Origin: JAEUPI01 sp046348365
Lineage (GTDB): Bacteria > Pseudomonadota > Gammaproteobacteria > Burkholderiales > Burkholderiaceae_C
Direction: 5' to 3'
Length of the DNA stretch: 64,000 nt
NCBI GenBank assembly: GCA_046348365.1
Contig: JAXMEL010000001.1
Coordinates: 1 to 64,000 of the forward strand
In this document: positions 27,965-37,078 of the stretch, piece after piece
How the letters are laid out: each line of letters begins with the position of its first letter
Position numbering within the stretch: the stretch's first letter is position 1
The notes under the pieces: model-generated
Told to the model about the DNA's origin: nothing
Database searches by the model: none
What the model saw: the letters and a program-made list of their open reading frames with translations, nothing else
Made by a program: the position numbers and the translations under genes

Positions 27965-29781
27965 TGAGCCCCACCGCCACGCGCCCTCGCAGTGCGCCCC
28001 GCCACGCAGCGCCCAAGGGCAAGCTCGAATGGCGCGCCATGCTCGGCTGGCTGCGCGACGACGGCTGGATCAGCGCCGACGATGCCGAGCGTGTGACCAA
28101 GCGCTTCGGCGGCGCCGATTCGAGCCAGCACCCACTGGTGCGCCTGGGCGGCGCCGGCTTGAAGCGCGCGGGCCAGGGCAGCGAGCTCGACATCGAGGCG
28201 CTCACGCAGTGGCTGGCGCAGCGCTTCGGCCTGCAATACCTGCGCATCGACCCGCTGAAGGTCGACGTCGGCCGCGTGGCCGACGTGATGAGCGTGCACT
28301 ACGCCGAGGTGCGGCGCGTGCTGCCGGTCAACATCAGCCACGCCGAGGTGGTGGTGGCCACCAGCGAGCCGTTCGACACCGCCTGGGTGCCGGAGATCGA
28401 GGCCCATGCGCGGCGCAGCGTGCGCATCGTGGTCGCCAACCCGCTGGAGATCACGCGCTACACCACCGAGTTCTTCACGCTGGCCAAGAGCGTGCGCGCG
28501 GCGCAAAAGAGCGGCGAGCATTCGGCCGCGGCCAACTTCGAGCAGCTGGTCGAGCTGGGCAAGACCAACAAGCAGCTCGACGCCAACGACGCCGGCGTGG
28601 TGCAGGTGGTCGACTGGCTGTGGCAGTACGCGTTCGACCAGCGCGCCAGCGACATCCACCTGGAGCCGCGGCGCGACATGGGCGCGATCCGCTTCCGCAT
28701 CGACGGCGTGCTGCACACGGTCTATCAGGTGCCGATGACGGTGATGAGCGCGATGACGGCGCGCATCAAGCTGCTCGGCCGCATGGACGTGATCGAGAAG
28801 CGCCGTCCGCTCGACGGCCGCATCAAGACCAAGCGCCCCGAGGGCGTCGAGGGCGCCGGGCAGGAAGTGGAAATGCGGCTGTCGACCATCCCCACCGCGT
28901 TCGGCGAGAAGATGGTGATGCGCATCTTCGACCCCGGCACGGCGGTGAAGTCGGTCGAGGGCCTCGGCTTCTCGGCGCACGACGGCGAGCGCTGGAACCA
29001 TCTCACCTCGCAGGCGCACGGCATCATCCTCGTCACCGGCCCCACCGGCAGCGGCAAGACCACGACGCTTTATTCCACGCTCAAGCGCCTGGCCACCGAC
29101 GAAGTCAACGTCTGCACGATCGAGGACCCGATCGAGATGATCGAGCCCGCGTTCAACCAGACGCAGGTGCAGACGGCGATCGACATGGGCTTCGCAGAGG
29201 GCGTGCGCGCGCTGATGCGGCAGGACCCGGACATCATCATGGTCGGCGAGATCCGCGACCTCGAGACCGCCGAGATGGCGATCCAGGCCGCGCTGACCGG
29301 CCACCTGGTGTTCAGCACCTTGCACACCAACGACGCGGCCTCGGCCATCACGCGGCTGGCCGACCTGGGCGTGCCGCCGTACCTGATCAGCGCCACGGTG
29401 ATCGGCGTGCTCGCGCAGCGCCTCGCGCGCACGCTGTGCCCGGCCTGCAAGCAGCCGGTGGGCGAGGAGAGCGCGGCGCTGCTGGCCGAGGTGTCGAAGC
29501 CTTGGCGCTTGTCGGGCGGCGTGCGCATGTACAAGCCGGCGGGTTGCCTCGAATGCCGCCACACCGGCTACCGCGGCCGCGTCGGCCTGTATGAATTGAT
29601 GATGCTCACGCCCGAGGCGCACGAGCACATCCATCCGACCTACGACATCTCGGCGCTGCGCCAGCAGGCGCTGAAGGACGGCATGCGTCCGCTGCGCCTG
29701 GCCGGCGCGATGAAGATTGCTGAAGGCGTGACCACGATCGAGGAAGTGCTGCGCGCCACGCCGGGCTGGTCCGAGAAGTAG
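27964..29781 (+). CDS. GspE/PilB-family secretion or pilus ATPase
   Basis: A 605-residue hexameric traffic ATPase. A degenerate MshEN/GspE N-terminal domain (about 60-175) precedes the C-terminal ATPase with Walker A GPTGSGKT (about 359-366), Asp box, Walker B IIMVGEIRD, the His box STLHTNDAAS and a zinc-binding CPACKQ...CLECRHTGYRGRVGLYEL. The ATG at 27964 shares bases with the previous stop. No other pilus or T2SS gene is adjacent, but a gspB is at the far right of the window. It could serve type II secretion or type IV pili. Confidence 0.88.
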   Translation: MSPTATRPRSAPRHAAPKGKLEWRAMLGWLRDDGWISADDAERVTKRFGGADSSQHPLVRLGGAGLKRAGQGSELDIEALTQWLAQRFGLQYLRIDPLKVDVGRVADVMSVHYAEVRRVLPVNISHAEVVVATSEPFDTAWVPEIEAHARRSVRIVVANPLEITRYTTEFFTLAKSVRAAQKSGEHSAAANFEQLVELGKTNKQLDANDAGVVQVVDWLWQYAFDQRASDIHLEPRRDMGAIRFRIDGVLHTVYQVPMTVMSAMTARIKLLGRMDVIEKRRPLDGRIKTKRPEGVEGAGQEVEMRLSTIPTAFGEKMVMRIFDPGTAVKSVEGLGFSAHDGERWNHLTSQAHGIILVTGPTGSGKTTTLYSTLKRLATDEVNVCTIEDPIEMIEPAFNQTQVQTAIDMGFAEGVRALMRQDPDIIMVGEIRDLETAEMAIQAALTGHLVFSTLHTNDAASAITRLADLGVPPYLISATVIGVLAQRLARTLCPACKQPVGEESAALLAEVSKPWRLSGGVRMYKPAGCLECRHTGYRGRVGLYELMMLTPEAHEHIHPTYDISALRQQALKDGMRPLRLAGAMKIAEGVTTIEEVLRATPGWSEK

Positions 29782-29904
29782 CGCGCCGGCTACCGGTGCA
29801 TCCCCGCAGTGCCGGTTACGTGGAAACCACAGCATGCCGGGGGGAGGCGCTCCCTAGAATCCCTCGCAAATCCGCCGTTCGGGCGGCCGCGAGGAGACGA
29901 GCGC

Positions 29905-30378
29905 GTGAAGATCAAGAGCCAGAGGGACTTCTGGGCCGGGATGATGTTCATCGTCACCGGCATTTCGTTTTCGTGGGGGGCCACGTTCTACAACTTCGGC
30001 AACTCGGCGCGGCCCGGCCCCGGCTACTTCCCGTTCGGGCTGGGCATCCTGCTCGCGCTGCTGGGCGCGTTCACGCTGTTCGAGGCGCTGACCATCGAGA
30101 CCGACGACGGCGAGCCCGTGGGCGCCTTCTCGTGGAAGCCGCTGGTCACGATCCTGGTGTCGGTGCTGCTGTTCGGTTACTTGCTGCCGCGGCTGGGCAT
30201 GGCGCTGACGATCCCGATCCTGGTCTTCGTCTCCAGCCTGGCCGGTGACGAGTTCCACTGGCGCGACGCGCTGATCAACAGCGTGGTGCTCACGCTCGGT
30301 TCGTGGGCGATCTTCATCCTCGGGCTCAAGCTCGTGATTCCGCTGTGGCCCACGGTCATGGCGACGATGGCCAAGTGA
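29905..30378 (+). CDS. tctB: tripartite tricarboxylate transporter small membrane subunit TctB
   Basis: A 157-residue membrane protein with four predicted helices and the family motif ARPGPGYFPFGLGILLALLG. The GTG start at 29905 has a strong GAGGAG at 29891-29896; upstream in-frame codons are not hydrophobic. It precedes tctA by 7 bp. A Bug/TctC receptor is not adjacent, although two orphans lie at 56.8 and 61.0 kb. Confidence 0.88.
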   Translation: MKIKSQRDFWAGMMFIVTGISFSWGATFYNFGNSARPGPGYFPFGLGILLALLGAFTLFEALTIETDDGEPVGAFSWKPLVTILVSVLLFGYLLPRLGMALTIPILVFVSSLAGDEFHWRDALINSVVLTLGSWAIFILGLKLVIPLWPTVMATMAK

Positions 30379-30385
30379 GGCTGCC

Positions 30386-31900
30386 ATGGATCTTCTGAGC
30401 AACCTTGCCCTCGGCTTCGGCGTCGCCTTCACGGTGCAGAACCTGCTCTATGCCTTCTTCGGTGCGCTGCTGGGCACGCTGATCGGCGTGCTGCCCGGCC
30501 TGGGGCCGGTGGCCACGATCGCGATGCTGCTGCCGAGCATCTACGCGCTCGACGCCACGCCGGCGCTGATCATGCTGGCCGGCATCTATTACGGCGCGCA
30601 GTACGGCGGCTCGACCACCGCGATCCTGATCAACGTGCCGGGTGAGTCGAGCTCGGTGGTGACGGCGATCGACGGCTACCAGATGGCCCGCCAGGGTCGC
30701 GCCGGCGCCGCGCTCGCCGCCGCCGGCCTGGGCTCGTTCTTCGCCGGCTGCGTGGGCACGATCATCATCGCCGCGTTCGCGCCGCCGCTCACCGAACTGG
30801 CGTTCAAGTTCGGCCCGGCCGAATACTTCTCGCTGATGGTGCTGGGCCTCATCGGCGCCGTGGTGCTGGCCTCGGGCTCGCTGATCAAGGCGATCTCGAT
30901 GATCCTGCTCGGCCTGCTGCTCGGCCAGGTGAACACCGACGTGATCTCCGGCGTGCCGCGCTACAGCTTCGACATTCCGGAGTTGACCGACGGCATCGGC
31001 TTCGTGGCGATCGCCATGGGCGTGTTCGGCTTCGGCGAGATCATCTCCAACCTCGGCCGTCCGGCCGAGCACCGCGAGGTGTTCACCAAGGACGTGAAGG
31101 GCCTGTGGCCCACGAAGCAGGATTTCCTCGACGCCTGGCCCGCGGTGATCCGCGGCACTGCGCTCGGCTCGCTGCTCGGCGTGCTGCCCGGTGGCGGCGC
31201 GCTGCTGGCGGCCTTCGCGGCCTACACGGTCGAGAAGAAGAGCAGGGGCCGCGCTGACCAGGTGCCGTTCGGCAAGGGCAACATCCGCGGTGTCGCCGGG
31301 CCGGAGTCGGCCAACAACGCCGGCGCGCAGACCTCGTTCATCCCGATGCTCACGCTGGGCATCCCGCCCAACGCGGTGATGGCGCTGATGGTCGGCGCGA
31401 TGACGATCAAGGGCATCCAGCCGGGGCCGCAGGTGATGACCAGCAACCCACAGCTGTTCTGGGGCCTGATCGCCAGCATGTGGGTCGGCAACGCCATGCT
31501 GATCGTGCTGAACCTGCCGCTGATCGGCATCTGGATCAAGCTGCTCACGGTGCCGTACCGCTTCCTGTTCCCGGCCATCCTGGTGTTCTGCGCCATCGGG
31601 CTGTACACGCTCAACAACTCGAGCTTCGACGTCTACATCGCGGCGCTGTTCGGGCTGGTGGGCTACGTCTTCTACAAGCTGCAGTGCGAGCCGGCGCCGC
31701 TGCTGCTGGGCTTCATCCTGGGGCCGATGATGGAGGAGAACCTGCGCCGCGCGCTGCTGTTGTCGCGCGGCGACTGGACGACCTTCATGACGCGGCCGTT
31801 GTCGGCCGGGCTGCTGATCGCCGCCGCGTTGATGATCGTGGTGGTGGCGATGCCGTCGATCAAGGCCAAGCGGCAGGAGGCCTTCCAGGATGCCGATTGA
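30386..31900 (+). CDS. tctA: tripartite tricarboxylate transporter large permease TctA
   Basis: A 504-residue permease with about 11-12 helices and the two conserved family repeats GVLPGLGPVATIAMLLP (about residues 33-49) and GVLPGGGALLAAFAAYTVEKK, plus YGGSTTAILINVPGESSS. It imports carboxylates with sodium or proton motive force after delivery by a Bug receptor. It follows tctB directly and is closed by a strong terminator at 31922-31950. Confidence 0.94.
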   Translation: MDLLSNLALGFGVAFTVQNLLYAFFGALLGTLIGVLPGLGPVATIAMLLPSIYALDATPALIMLAGIYYGAQYGGSTTAILINVPGESSSVVTAIDGYQMARQGRAGAALAAAGLGSFFAGCVGTIIIAAFAPPLTELAFKFGPAEYFSLMVLGLIGAVVLASGSLIKAISMILLGLLLGQVNTDVISGVPRYSFDIPELTDGIGFVAIAMGVFGFGEIISNLGRPAEHREVFTKDVKGLWPTKQDFLDAWPAVIRGTALGSLLGVLPGGGALLAAFAAYTVEKKSRGRADQVPFGKGNIRGVAGPESANNAGAQTSFIPMLTLGIPPNAVMALMVGAMTIKGIQPGPQVMTSNPQLFWGLIASMWVGNAMLIVLNLPLIGIWIKLLTVPYRFLFPAILVFCAIGLYTLNNSSFDVYIAALFGLVGYVFYKLQCEPAPLLLGFILGPMMEENLRRALLLSRGDWTTFMTRPLSAGLLIAAALMIVVVAMPSIKAKRQEAFQDAD

Positions 31901-31921
31901 CGGCGCCCGCCGCCGCCCGAG

Positions 31922-31950
31922 GAGCCCCGCCCGGCGGGGCTCTTTGCTTT
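31922..31950 (+). terminator. Rho-independent terminator after tctBA
   Basis: A perfect GC palindrome with 10-base arms (GAGCCCCGCC / GGCGGGGCTC, one-base centre, so an effective stem of 8-9 pairs) is followed by TTTGCTTT. It lies 22 bp after the tctA stop and before the MFS gene. Confidence 0.85.
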
Positions 31951-31969
31951 GCGGCTCTATGCTGAGGCC

Positions 31970-33586
31970 ATGAGCGAGCCGATGCCGCCCGCGCCCAGCG
32001 CGCCCGTCGCGGGCGGCCCCATGGCGCCGATGCGCAACGGCGTCTTCCGCATGCTGTGGTTCGCCTGGCTGGCGGCCAACATCTCGCTGTGGATGCACGA
32101 CGTGGCCGCGGCCTGGATGATGACCTCGCTGACCACCAGCCCGGCGCTGGTGGCGCTGGTGCAGACGGCGAGCACGCTGCCGATGTTCCTGCTCGGCGTG
32201 CCCAGCGGCGCGCTGGCCGACATCGTCGACCGGCGGCGCTACTTCGCCGGCACGCAGCTGTGGGCGGCGTGCATCGCGGTGATCCTGGTCGGCGTGTCGC
32301 TGAGCGGGAATCTCACCGCGCCGCTGCTGCTGGAGCTGACGCTGCTCAACGGCATCACGATGGCGATGCGCTGGCCGGTGTTCGCGGCCATCGTGCCCAC
32401 GATCGTGCCGCGCGCGCAGCTGGCGGCCGCGCTGGCGCTCAACGGCGTGGCGATGAACCTGCCGCGCATCGTCGGCCCGGCGCTGGCCGGCGCGCTGCTG
32501 GCCTCGCTGGGCAGCGCGGCGGTGTTCGCGTTCAACGCGGCGCTGTCGATCTTCGCGTTCGTGGTCATCCTGCGCTGGAAGGCCGAGCGCAAGGAGAGCG
32601 CGCTGCCGGGCGAGCGCTTCGTCGGCGCGATGCGCACCGGGCTGCAATACGCGCGCCAGGCGCCGAAGCTGCAGCTCGCGTTGCTGCGCATCACGCTGTT
32701 CATGCTGCAGGTGGCCGGGCTCGCGGCGCTGGTGCCGCTGCTGGCCAAGCGGCTGCCCGACGGCGGCGCCGGCGCGTTCTCCGCCATGCTCGCGGCCACC
32801 GGCGTGGGTGCGATCTGCGTCGTGCTGTTCATGGGCCGCACGCGCGAGCGCATGGGGCGCGACCTGTCGGTGCGGGTGGGCACGATCGCGCATGCGCTGG
32901 CGGCCACCTCGGTGGTGTTCGCGCCCAACCTGTGGCTCGCGCTGCCGGGCATGTTCGTCACCGGCGCGGCGGTGCTGATGACGGCCAACACCATCACCGT
33001 CTCGGCGCAGCTCGCGCTGCCCGACTGGGTGCGCGCGCGCGGCATGGCGATCTACCAGATGGCGCTGATGGGCGGCGCCGCGGCGGGCGCGGCGCTCTGG
33101 GGCCAGGTCGCCAACGTGATCGGCGTGAGCGAGACGGTGCTCACCGCCGCGGCTTTCGGCGTGCTGGGGGCGCTCGTCACGCGCCGCCTGTCGATCGAGC
33201 ACGCCGACGTCGACGAGCACCGCCGCGTGCGGCCCGGCTCGCTGCCGGAGCCGGCGATCGCCATCGACGCCGACGACGGCCCGGTGATGGTGACCGTCGA
33301 GTACCAGATCGACACCGAGCGCGCGGCCGACTTCGCGCGCGTGATGCAGGCGACGCGCCGCGCGCGGCTGCGGCAGGGCGCGCTGTCGTGGGGCCTGTCC
33401 CGCGACGCGGCGCAGCCCGGGCGCTACGTGGAGTACTTCGTCGACGAGAACTGGCTCGAGCACCAGCGCCGGCTCGAGCGCTTCACCGCCGGCGACGCCG
33501 GGCTGCGCGAGCAGCGGCTCGCCTTTCACCTCGGCCCCGAGCCGCCGGTGGTGCGGCGCTACGTGGCCGACACGCTGATCGATTGA
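31970..33586 (+). CDS. MFS exporter (EntS/MFS_3 type) with C-terminal monooxygenase-like domain
   Basis: A 538-residue protein. The first 400 residues form a 12-helix major facilitator of the enterobactin-exporter type (MFS_3), with the loop GVPSGALADIVDRRRY between helices 2 and 3. The last 110 residues (VMVTVEYQIDTERAADFARVM ... YVEYFVDENWLEHQRRLERF) are soluble and resemble the dimeric alpha-beta barrel of antibiotic-biosynthesis monooxygenases. That domain probably faces the cytoplasm and could bind the exported substrate. It lies 14 bp ahead of the flavin reductase. Confidence 0.87.
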   Translation: MSEPMPPAPSAPVAGGPMAPMRNGVFRMLWFAWLAANISLWMHDVAAAWMMTSLTTSPALVALVQTASTLPMFLLGVPSGALADIVDRRRYFAGTQLWAACIAVILVGVSLSGNLTAPLLLELTLLNGITMAMRWPVFAAIVPTIVPRAQLAAALALNGVAMNLPRIVGPALAGALLASLGSAAVFAFNAALSIFAFVVILRWKAERKESALPGERFVGAMRTGLQYARQAPKLQLALLRITLFMLQVAGLAALVPLLAKRLPDGGAGAFSAMLAATGVGAICVVLFMGRTRERMGRDLSVRVGTIAHALAATSVVFAPNLWLALPGMFVTGAAVLMTANTITVSAQLALPDWVRARGMAIYQMALMGGAAAGAALWGQVANVIGVSETVLTAAAFGVLGALVTRRLSIEHADVDEHRRVRPGSLPEPAIAIDADDGPVMVTVEYQIDTERAADFARVMQATRRARLRQGALSWGLSRDAAQPGRYVEYFVDENWLEHQRRLERFTAGDAGLREQRLAFHLGPEPPVVRRYVADTLID

Positions 33587-33600
33587 AAGGCGATGCCGCG

Positions 33601-34149
33601 ATGACCCCGCCGAAGAAGCGTTCGTTCCCGCTGTCGCGCGTGTACACGCTGCTCGAGCCCGGGCCGGTAGTGCTGCTGTGCACCGCCGACGCGCAGGGGC
33701 GCGCGAACCTGATGGCGCAGTCGTGGCACGTGATGCTCGAGTTCGAGCCGCCGCTGGTGGGCTGCGTGGTCAGCGACCGCAATCACTCGTTCGCGGCGCT
33801 GCGCAAGACGCGCGAATGCACGATCAACATCCCCGATGCCTCGCTCGCCGCGCAGCTGGTGGGTTGCGGCAACTGCAGCGGCAAGCGCGTCGACAAGTTC
33901 GCGCGCTTCGGCCTGACGCCGGTGGCGTCGAAGACGGTGAAGCCGCCGCGGGTCGACGAGTGCGTCGCGAGTCTCGAATGCAAGGTGATCGACACGCGCA
34001 TGGTCGCGCGCTACGGCCTGTTCGTGCTCGAGGTGACCGCGGCCTGGGCCGACGCGCGCGTGCGTGCGCCGCGCACGCTGCACCATCGCGGGCGCGGCCG
34101 CTTCATGGTCGCGGGGCCCGAAGTGCGGTTGCGGTCGCGGATGAAGTAG
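33601..34149 (+). CDS. flavin reductase-like FMN-binding protein
   Basis: A 182-residue split-barrel protein of the flavin reductase/FMN-binding family (VVLLCTADAQGRANLMAQSW near the N-terminus, TRECTINIP, then a Cys-containing VGCGNCSGKRVDKF). It may supply reduced flavin or be an FMN-dependent reductase of unknown substrate. Fourteen bases separate it from the MFS gene, suggesting co-transcription. Confidence 0.85.
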   Translation: MTPPKKRSFPLSRVYTLLEPGPVVLLCTADAQGRANLMAQSWHVMLEFEPPLVGCVVSDRNHSFAALRKTRECTINIPDASLAAQLVGCGNCSGKRVDKFARFGLTPVASKTVKPPRVDECVASLECKVIDTRMVARYGLFVLEVTAAWADARVRAPRTLHHRGRGRFMVAGPEVRLRSRMK

Positions 34150-34229
34150 CGCCGCGCGCCGATGGCCCTGGCGGCATGCGGCGCAGCGGGGCAGGTTACG
34201 ATGCTGGCCCCTCGCGCATGGCCTGCAGC

Positions 34230-35858
34230 ATGAGCCTTTCCTTCGACTACGCCGGCGGCTATCCCACGCAGCGCCGCCCGGTCTTCGCCCGCAACATCGT
34301 CTCCACCTCGCACCCGCTGGCCGCCCAGGCCGGGCTGCGCATGCTCGCCGCCGGCGGCAACGCGGTCGATGCCGCCGTCGCCGCGGCGGCGGTGATGACG
34401 ATCGTCGAACCCTGCAGCAACGGCCTCGGCTCCGATGCCTTCGCGATCCTGTGGGACGGCCAGCGCCTGCAGGGGCTCAACGCGTCGGGCCCTGCGCCGG
34501 CGCTGTGGTCGCCGGCGTACTTTCGCGGCAAGCTCGGCGCGGGTGCCGCGCGGCCGCTGCCGCGCGGCTGGGATGCGGTGACCGTGCCCGGCGCGGTGGC
34601 GGCGTGGGTGCGCCTGAGCGAGCGCTACGGCAAGCTGGCGTTCCCCGATCTGCTCGCGCCGGCGATCGAGATCGCCGAGCGCGGCTACGCCGTGCCGGTG
34701 GTGGTGCAGGGCAAATGGGTGCTCGCCGGCGGCGTGAGCGAGCTCGTGTCGCAGCCCGGCTTCGCCGAGGTGTTCCTGCCGCGCGGCCGCGCGCCGCAGG
34801 TGGGCGAGCTGTTCACGATGCCGGGCGCGGCGAAAGCGCTGCGCGCGATCGCCGCCACGCGCGGCAAGGCGTTCTACGAAGGCGAGATCGCCGCGGCCAT
34901 CGAGCGCCATGCACTGGCCGAGGGCGGCGCGTTGCGCGTGGCCGACCTCGCGGCCTACGAGCCCGAATGGGTCGAGCCGCTGGCGATGACCTACCGCGAC
35001 GGCTACGCGCTGCACGAGATCCCGCCCAACGGCCAGGGCATCGCGGCGCTGATCGCGCTCGGCATCCTGAAGCACTTCGACCTCGCCGAACTGCCGGTCG
35101 ACGGCGTGGCCTCGCAGCACCTGCAGATCGAGGCGATGAAGCTCGCCTTCGCCGACGTCTACCGCCACGTGGCCGATCCCTTGGGCATGACGATCACGCC
35201 GCAGCAGATGCTCGACCCGCTGTACCTCGAGCATCGCGCCAAGCTGATCGACCCCAAGCGCGCACGCGAGTTCGGCGCCGGCAACCCGGTGAAGGGCGGC
35301 ACCATCTACCTCACCGCGGCCGACGAGCGCGGCATGATGGTGAGCTTCATCCAGAGCAACTACATGGGCTTCGGCTCGGGCGTGGTGATCCCCGAATACG
35401 GCGTTAGCCTGCAGAACCGCGGCCACGGCTTCTCGCTCGACGAGACGAGCCCCAACGTCGTGGCGCCGCGCAAGCGGCCGTTCCACACCATCATCCCCGC
35501 CTTCCTCACCCGCAACGGACAACCGCAGATGAGTTTCGGCGTCATGGGCGGCAACATGCAGCCGCAGGGGCACCTGCAGACGCTGGTGCGCATGATCGAC
35601 TACCGCCAGAACCCGCAGACCGCGTGCGATGCACCGCGCTGGCGCTACGACGCCGGCCTCGCGCTCGACGTCGACCCCGAGATGCCGCGCGAGACGGTGC
35701 AGGGCCTCATGGCACTCGGCCACCGCATCGAGCCGCTGGCCGACAGCTACCAGGATCTCGGCGCCGGCCAGTTCATCTGGCGGCTGGGCGACCCCTCGCG
35801 CGAAGGCTACGTGGCGGCCAGCGACTCGCGTCGCGACGGCCTGGCAGCGGGGTTCTGA
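34230..35858 (+). CDS. gamma-glutamyltransferase family protein (Ntn hydrolase)
   Basis: A 542-residue precursor of the gamma-glutamyltransferase/cephalosporin acylase family. Family blocks seen are GGNAVDAAVAAAAVMTIVEPCSNGLG, GLNASGPAP and the self-cleavage/nucleophile region GGTIYLTAADERG, with Thr358 in the nucleophile position, then GFGSGVV. No signal peptide is visible, so it looks cytoplasmic, like the YwrD branch. An ATG at 34218 would add four residues. Its stop is only 2 bp before the RND adaptor GTG, an unusual coupling. Confidence 0.88.
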   Translation: MSLSFDYAGGYPTQRRPVFARNIVSTSHPLAAQAGLRMLAAGGNAVDAAVAAAAVMTIVEPCSNGLGSDAFAILWDGQRLQGLNASGPAPALWSPAYFRGKLGAGAARPLPRGWDAVTVPGAVAAWVRLSERYGKLAFPDLLAPAIEIAERGYAVPVVVQGKWVLAGGVSELVSQPGFAEVFLPRGRAPQVGELFTMPGAAKALRAIAATRGKAFYEGEIAAAIERHALAEGGALRVADLAAYEPEWVEPLAMTYRDGYALHEIPPNGQGIAALIALGILKHFDLAELPVDGVASQHLQIEAMKLAFADVYRHVADPLGMTITPQQMLDPLYLEHRAKLIDPKRAREFGAGNPVKGGTIYLTAADERGMMVSFIQSNYMGFGSGVVIPEYGVSLQNRGHGFSLDETSPNVVAPRKRPFHTIIPAFLTRNGQPQMSFGVMGGNMQPQGHLQTLVRMIDYRQNPQTACDAPRWRYDAGLALDVDPEMPRETVQGLMALGHRIEPLADSYQDLGAGQFIWRLGDPSREGYVAASDSRRDGLAAGF

Positions 35859-35860
35859 GC

Positions 35861-37066
35861 GTGGGGCCGCGCGTCATGGTCGCAGCGCTCGTCGCGCTGC
35901 TGGGTACAGCCTGTGGCTCCAAGGACGCGGCCGCGCCGGCCGCCGGCAACGCGCCGCCGCCGCCCGAGGTGGGCGTGGTCACGGTGCAGCCGCAGGCGGT
36001 CACGCTGCGCAGCGAGCTGCCCGGCCGCGTGGAGGCGCTGCGCGTGGCGCAGGTGCGCGCGCGCGTGAACGGCGTGGTGCTCAGGCGGCTGTTCAAGGAA
36101 GGCAGCGACGTCAAGGCCGGGCAGGCGCTGTTCCAGATCGATCCGGCGCCGTACAAGGCGGCGCTCGACAGCGCGCAGGCCACGCTCGCCAAGGCGCGCG
36201 CCAACCGCGCCATCGCCACCGAGCTGGCGCAGCGCTACAAGCCGCTGGCCGAGGCCAAGGCGATCAGCGCGCAGGAATACACCGCGGCCGAGGGCCAGCG
36301 CCTGCAGGCCGAGGCCGACGTGGCCGCCGGCGAGGCGGCGGTGCAGACCGCTAAGCTCAACCTCGCCTATGCCAGCGTCACCGCGCCGATCGCCGGGCGC
36401 ATCGGCCGCGCCGCGGTGACCGAAGGTGCGCTGGTCAGCGCCACCGAGGGCACGCTGCTGGCCACGATCCAGCAGATCGGCTCGGTGTACGTCAACTTCA
36501 CGCAGGCCAGCACCGAGGTGCTGCAGCTGCGCAAGGCGGTGGCGGCGCAGAAGGCGCGGGCGCCGGGCCCCGGCGCGGGCGATGTGCGCATCGTGCTCGA
36601 CGACGGCGCCGAGCTGCCGCGCGCGGGCCGGCTGCTGTTCAGCGACCTGTCGGTCGACCCGACCTCGGGCCAGGTGACGCTGCGCGCCGAGGTGCCCAAC
36701 CCCGACGCAGCGCTGCTGCCGGGCCAGTACGTGCGCGTGCGCCTGGCGCAGCTCGAGCTGCCCGGCGCGGTGCTGCTGCCGCAGCAGGCGGTGATGCGCA
36801 ACAACCTCGGTGACGCGGTGATGGTGGTGGGCGCCGACAACAAGCCCGAGCGCCGCCCGGTGCAGGTGGGCAGCGCGCAGGGCGCGTCGTGGGTCGTGCT
36901 CGCGGGCCTCGCGGCAGGCGAGCGCGTGATCGTCGAGGGCTTCCAGAAGATGGCCATGCCCGGCGCGCCGGTGAAGCCGGTGCCGTGGCAGGCGGCGGCT
37001 GCCACGGCCGCGAAGCCGGCCTCGGCCGCCGTGACCGCGGCGCCGGCCTCTGCCGCGAGCCGCTGA
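35861..37066 (+). CDS. RND efflux periplasmic adaptor (AcrA/MexA type) lipoprotein
   Basis: A 401-residue membrane fusion protein. A short signal ends in the lipobox LGTAC, followed by a beta-barrel/lipoyl part (GRVEALRVAQVRARVNGVV), a coiled-coil hairpin (about 100-165) and the second lipoyl half with TAPIAGRIGRAAVTEGALV. The GTG at 35861 is chosen because it gives the signal a basic n-region; ATG at 35876 is the alternative. It links the AcrB-type pump to the outer-membrane channel encoded next. Confidence 0.92.
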   Translation: MGPRVMVAALVALLGTACGSKDAAAPAAGNAPPPPEVGVVTVQPQAVTLRSELPGRVEALRVAQVRARVNGVVLRRLFKEGSDVKAGQALFQIDPAPYKAALDSAQATLAKARANRAIATELAQRYKPLAEAKAISAQEYTAAEGQRLQAEADVAAGEAAVQTAKLNLAYASVTAPIAGRIGRAAVTEGALVSATEGTLLATIQQIGSVYVNFTQASTEVLQLRKAVAAQKARAPGPGAGDVRIVLDDGAELPRAGRLLFSDLSVDPTSGQVTLRAEVPNPDAALLPGQYVRVRLAQLELPGAVLLPQQAVMRNNLGDAVMVVGADNKPERRPVQVGSAQGASWVVLAGLAAGERVIVEGFQKMAMPGAPVKPVPWQAAAATAAKPASAAVTAAPASAASR

Positions 37067-37078
37067 GGGCCGTCGCGC

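Noticed and set aside
30356..33529. 1057-codon frame on the minus strand opposite tctA and the MFS gene
   Set aside because: It is His/Arg/Gln/Asp-rich noise typical of the antisense frame of GC-rich genes; the plus-strand genes have clear family motifs.
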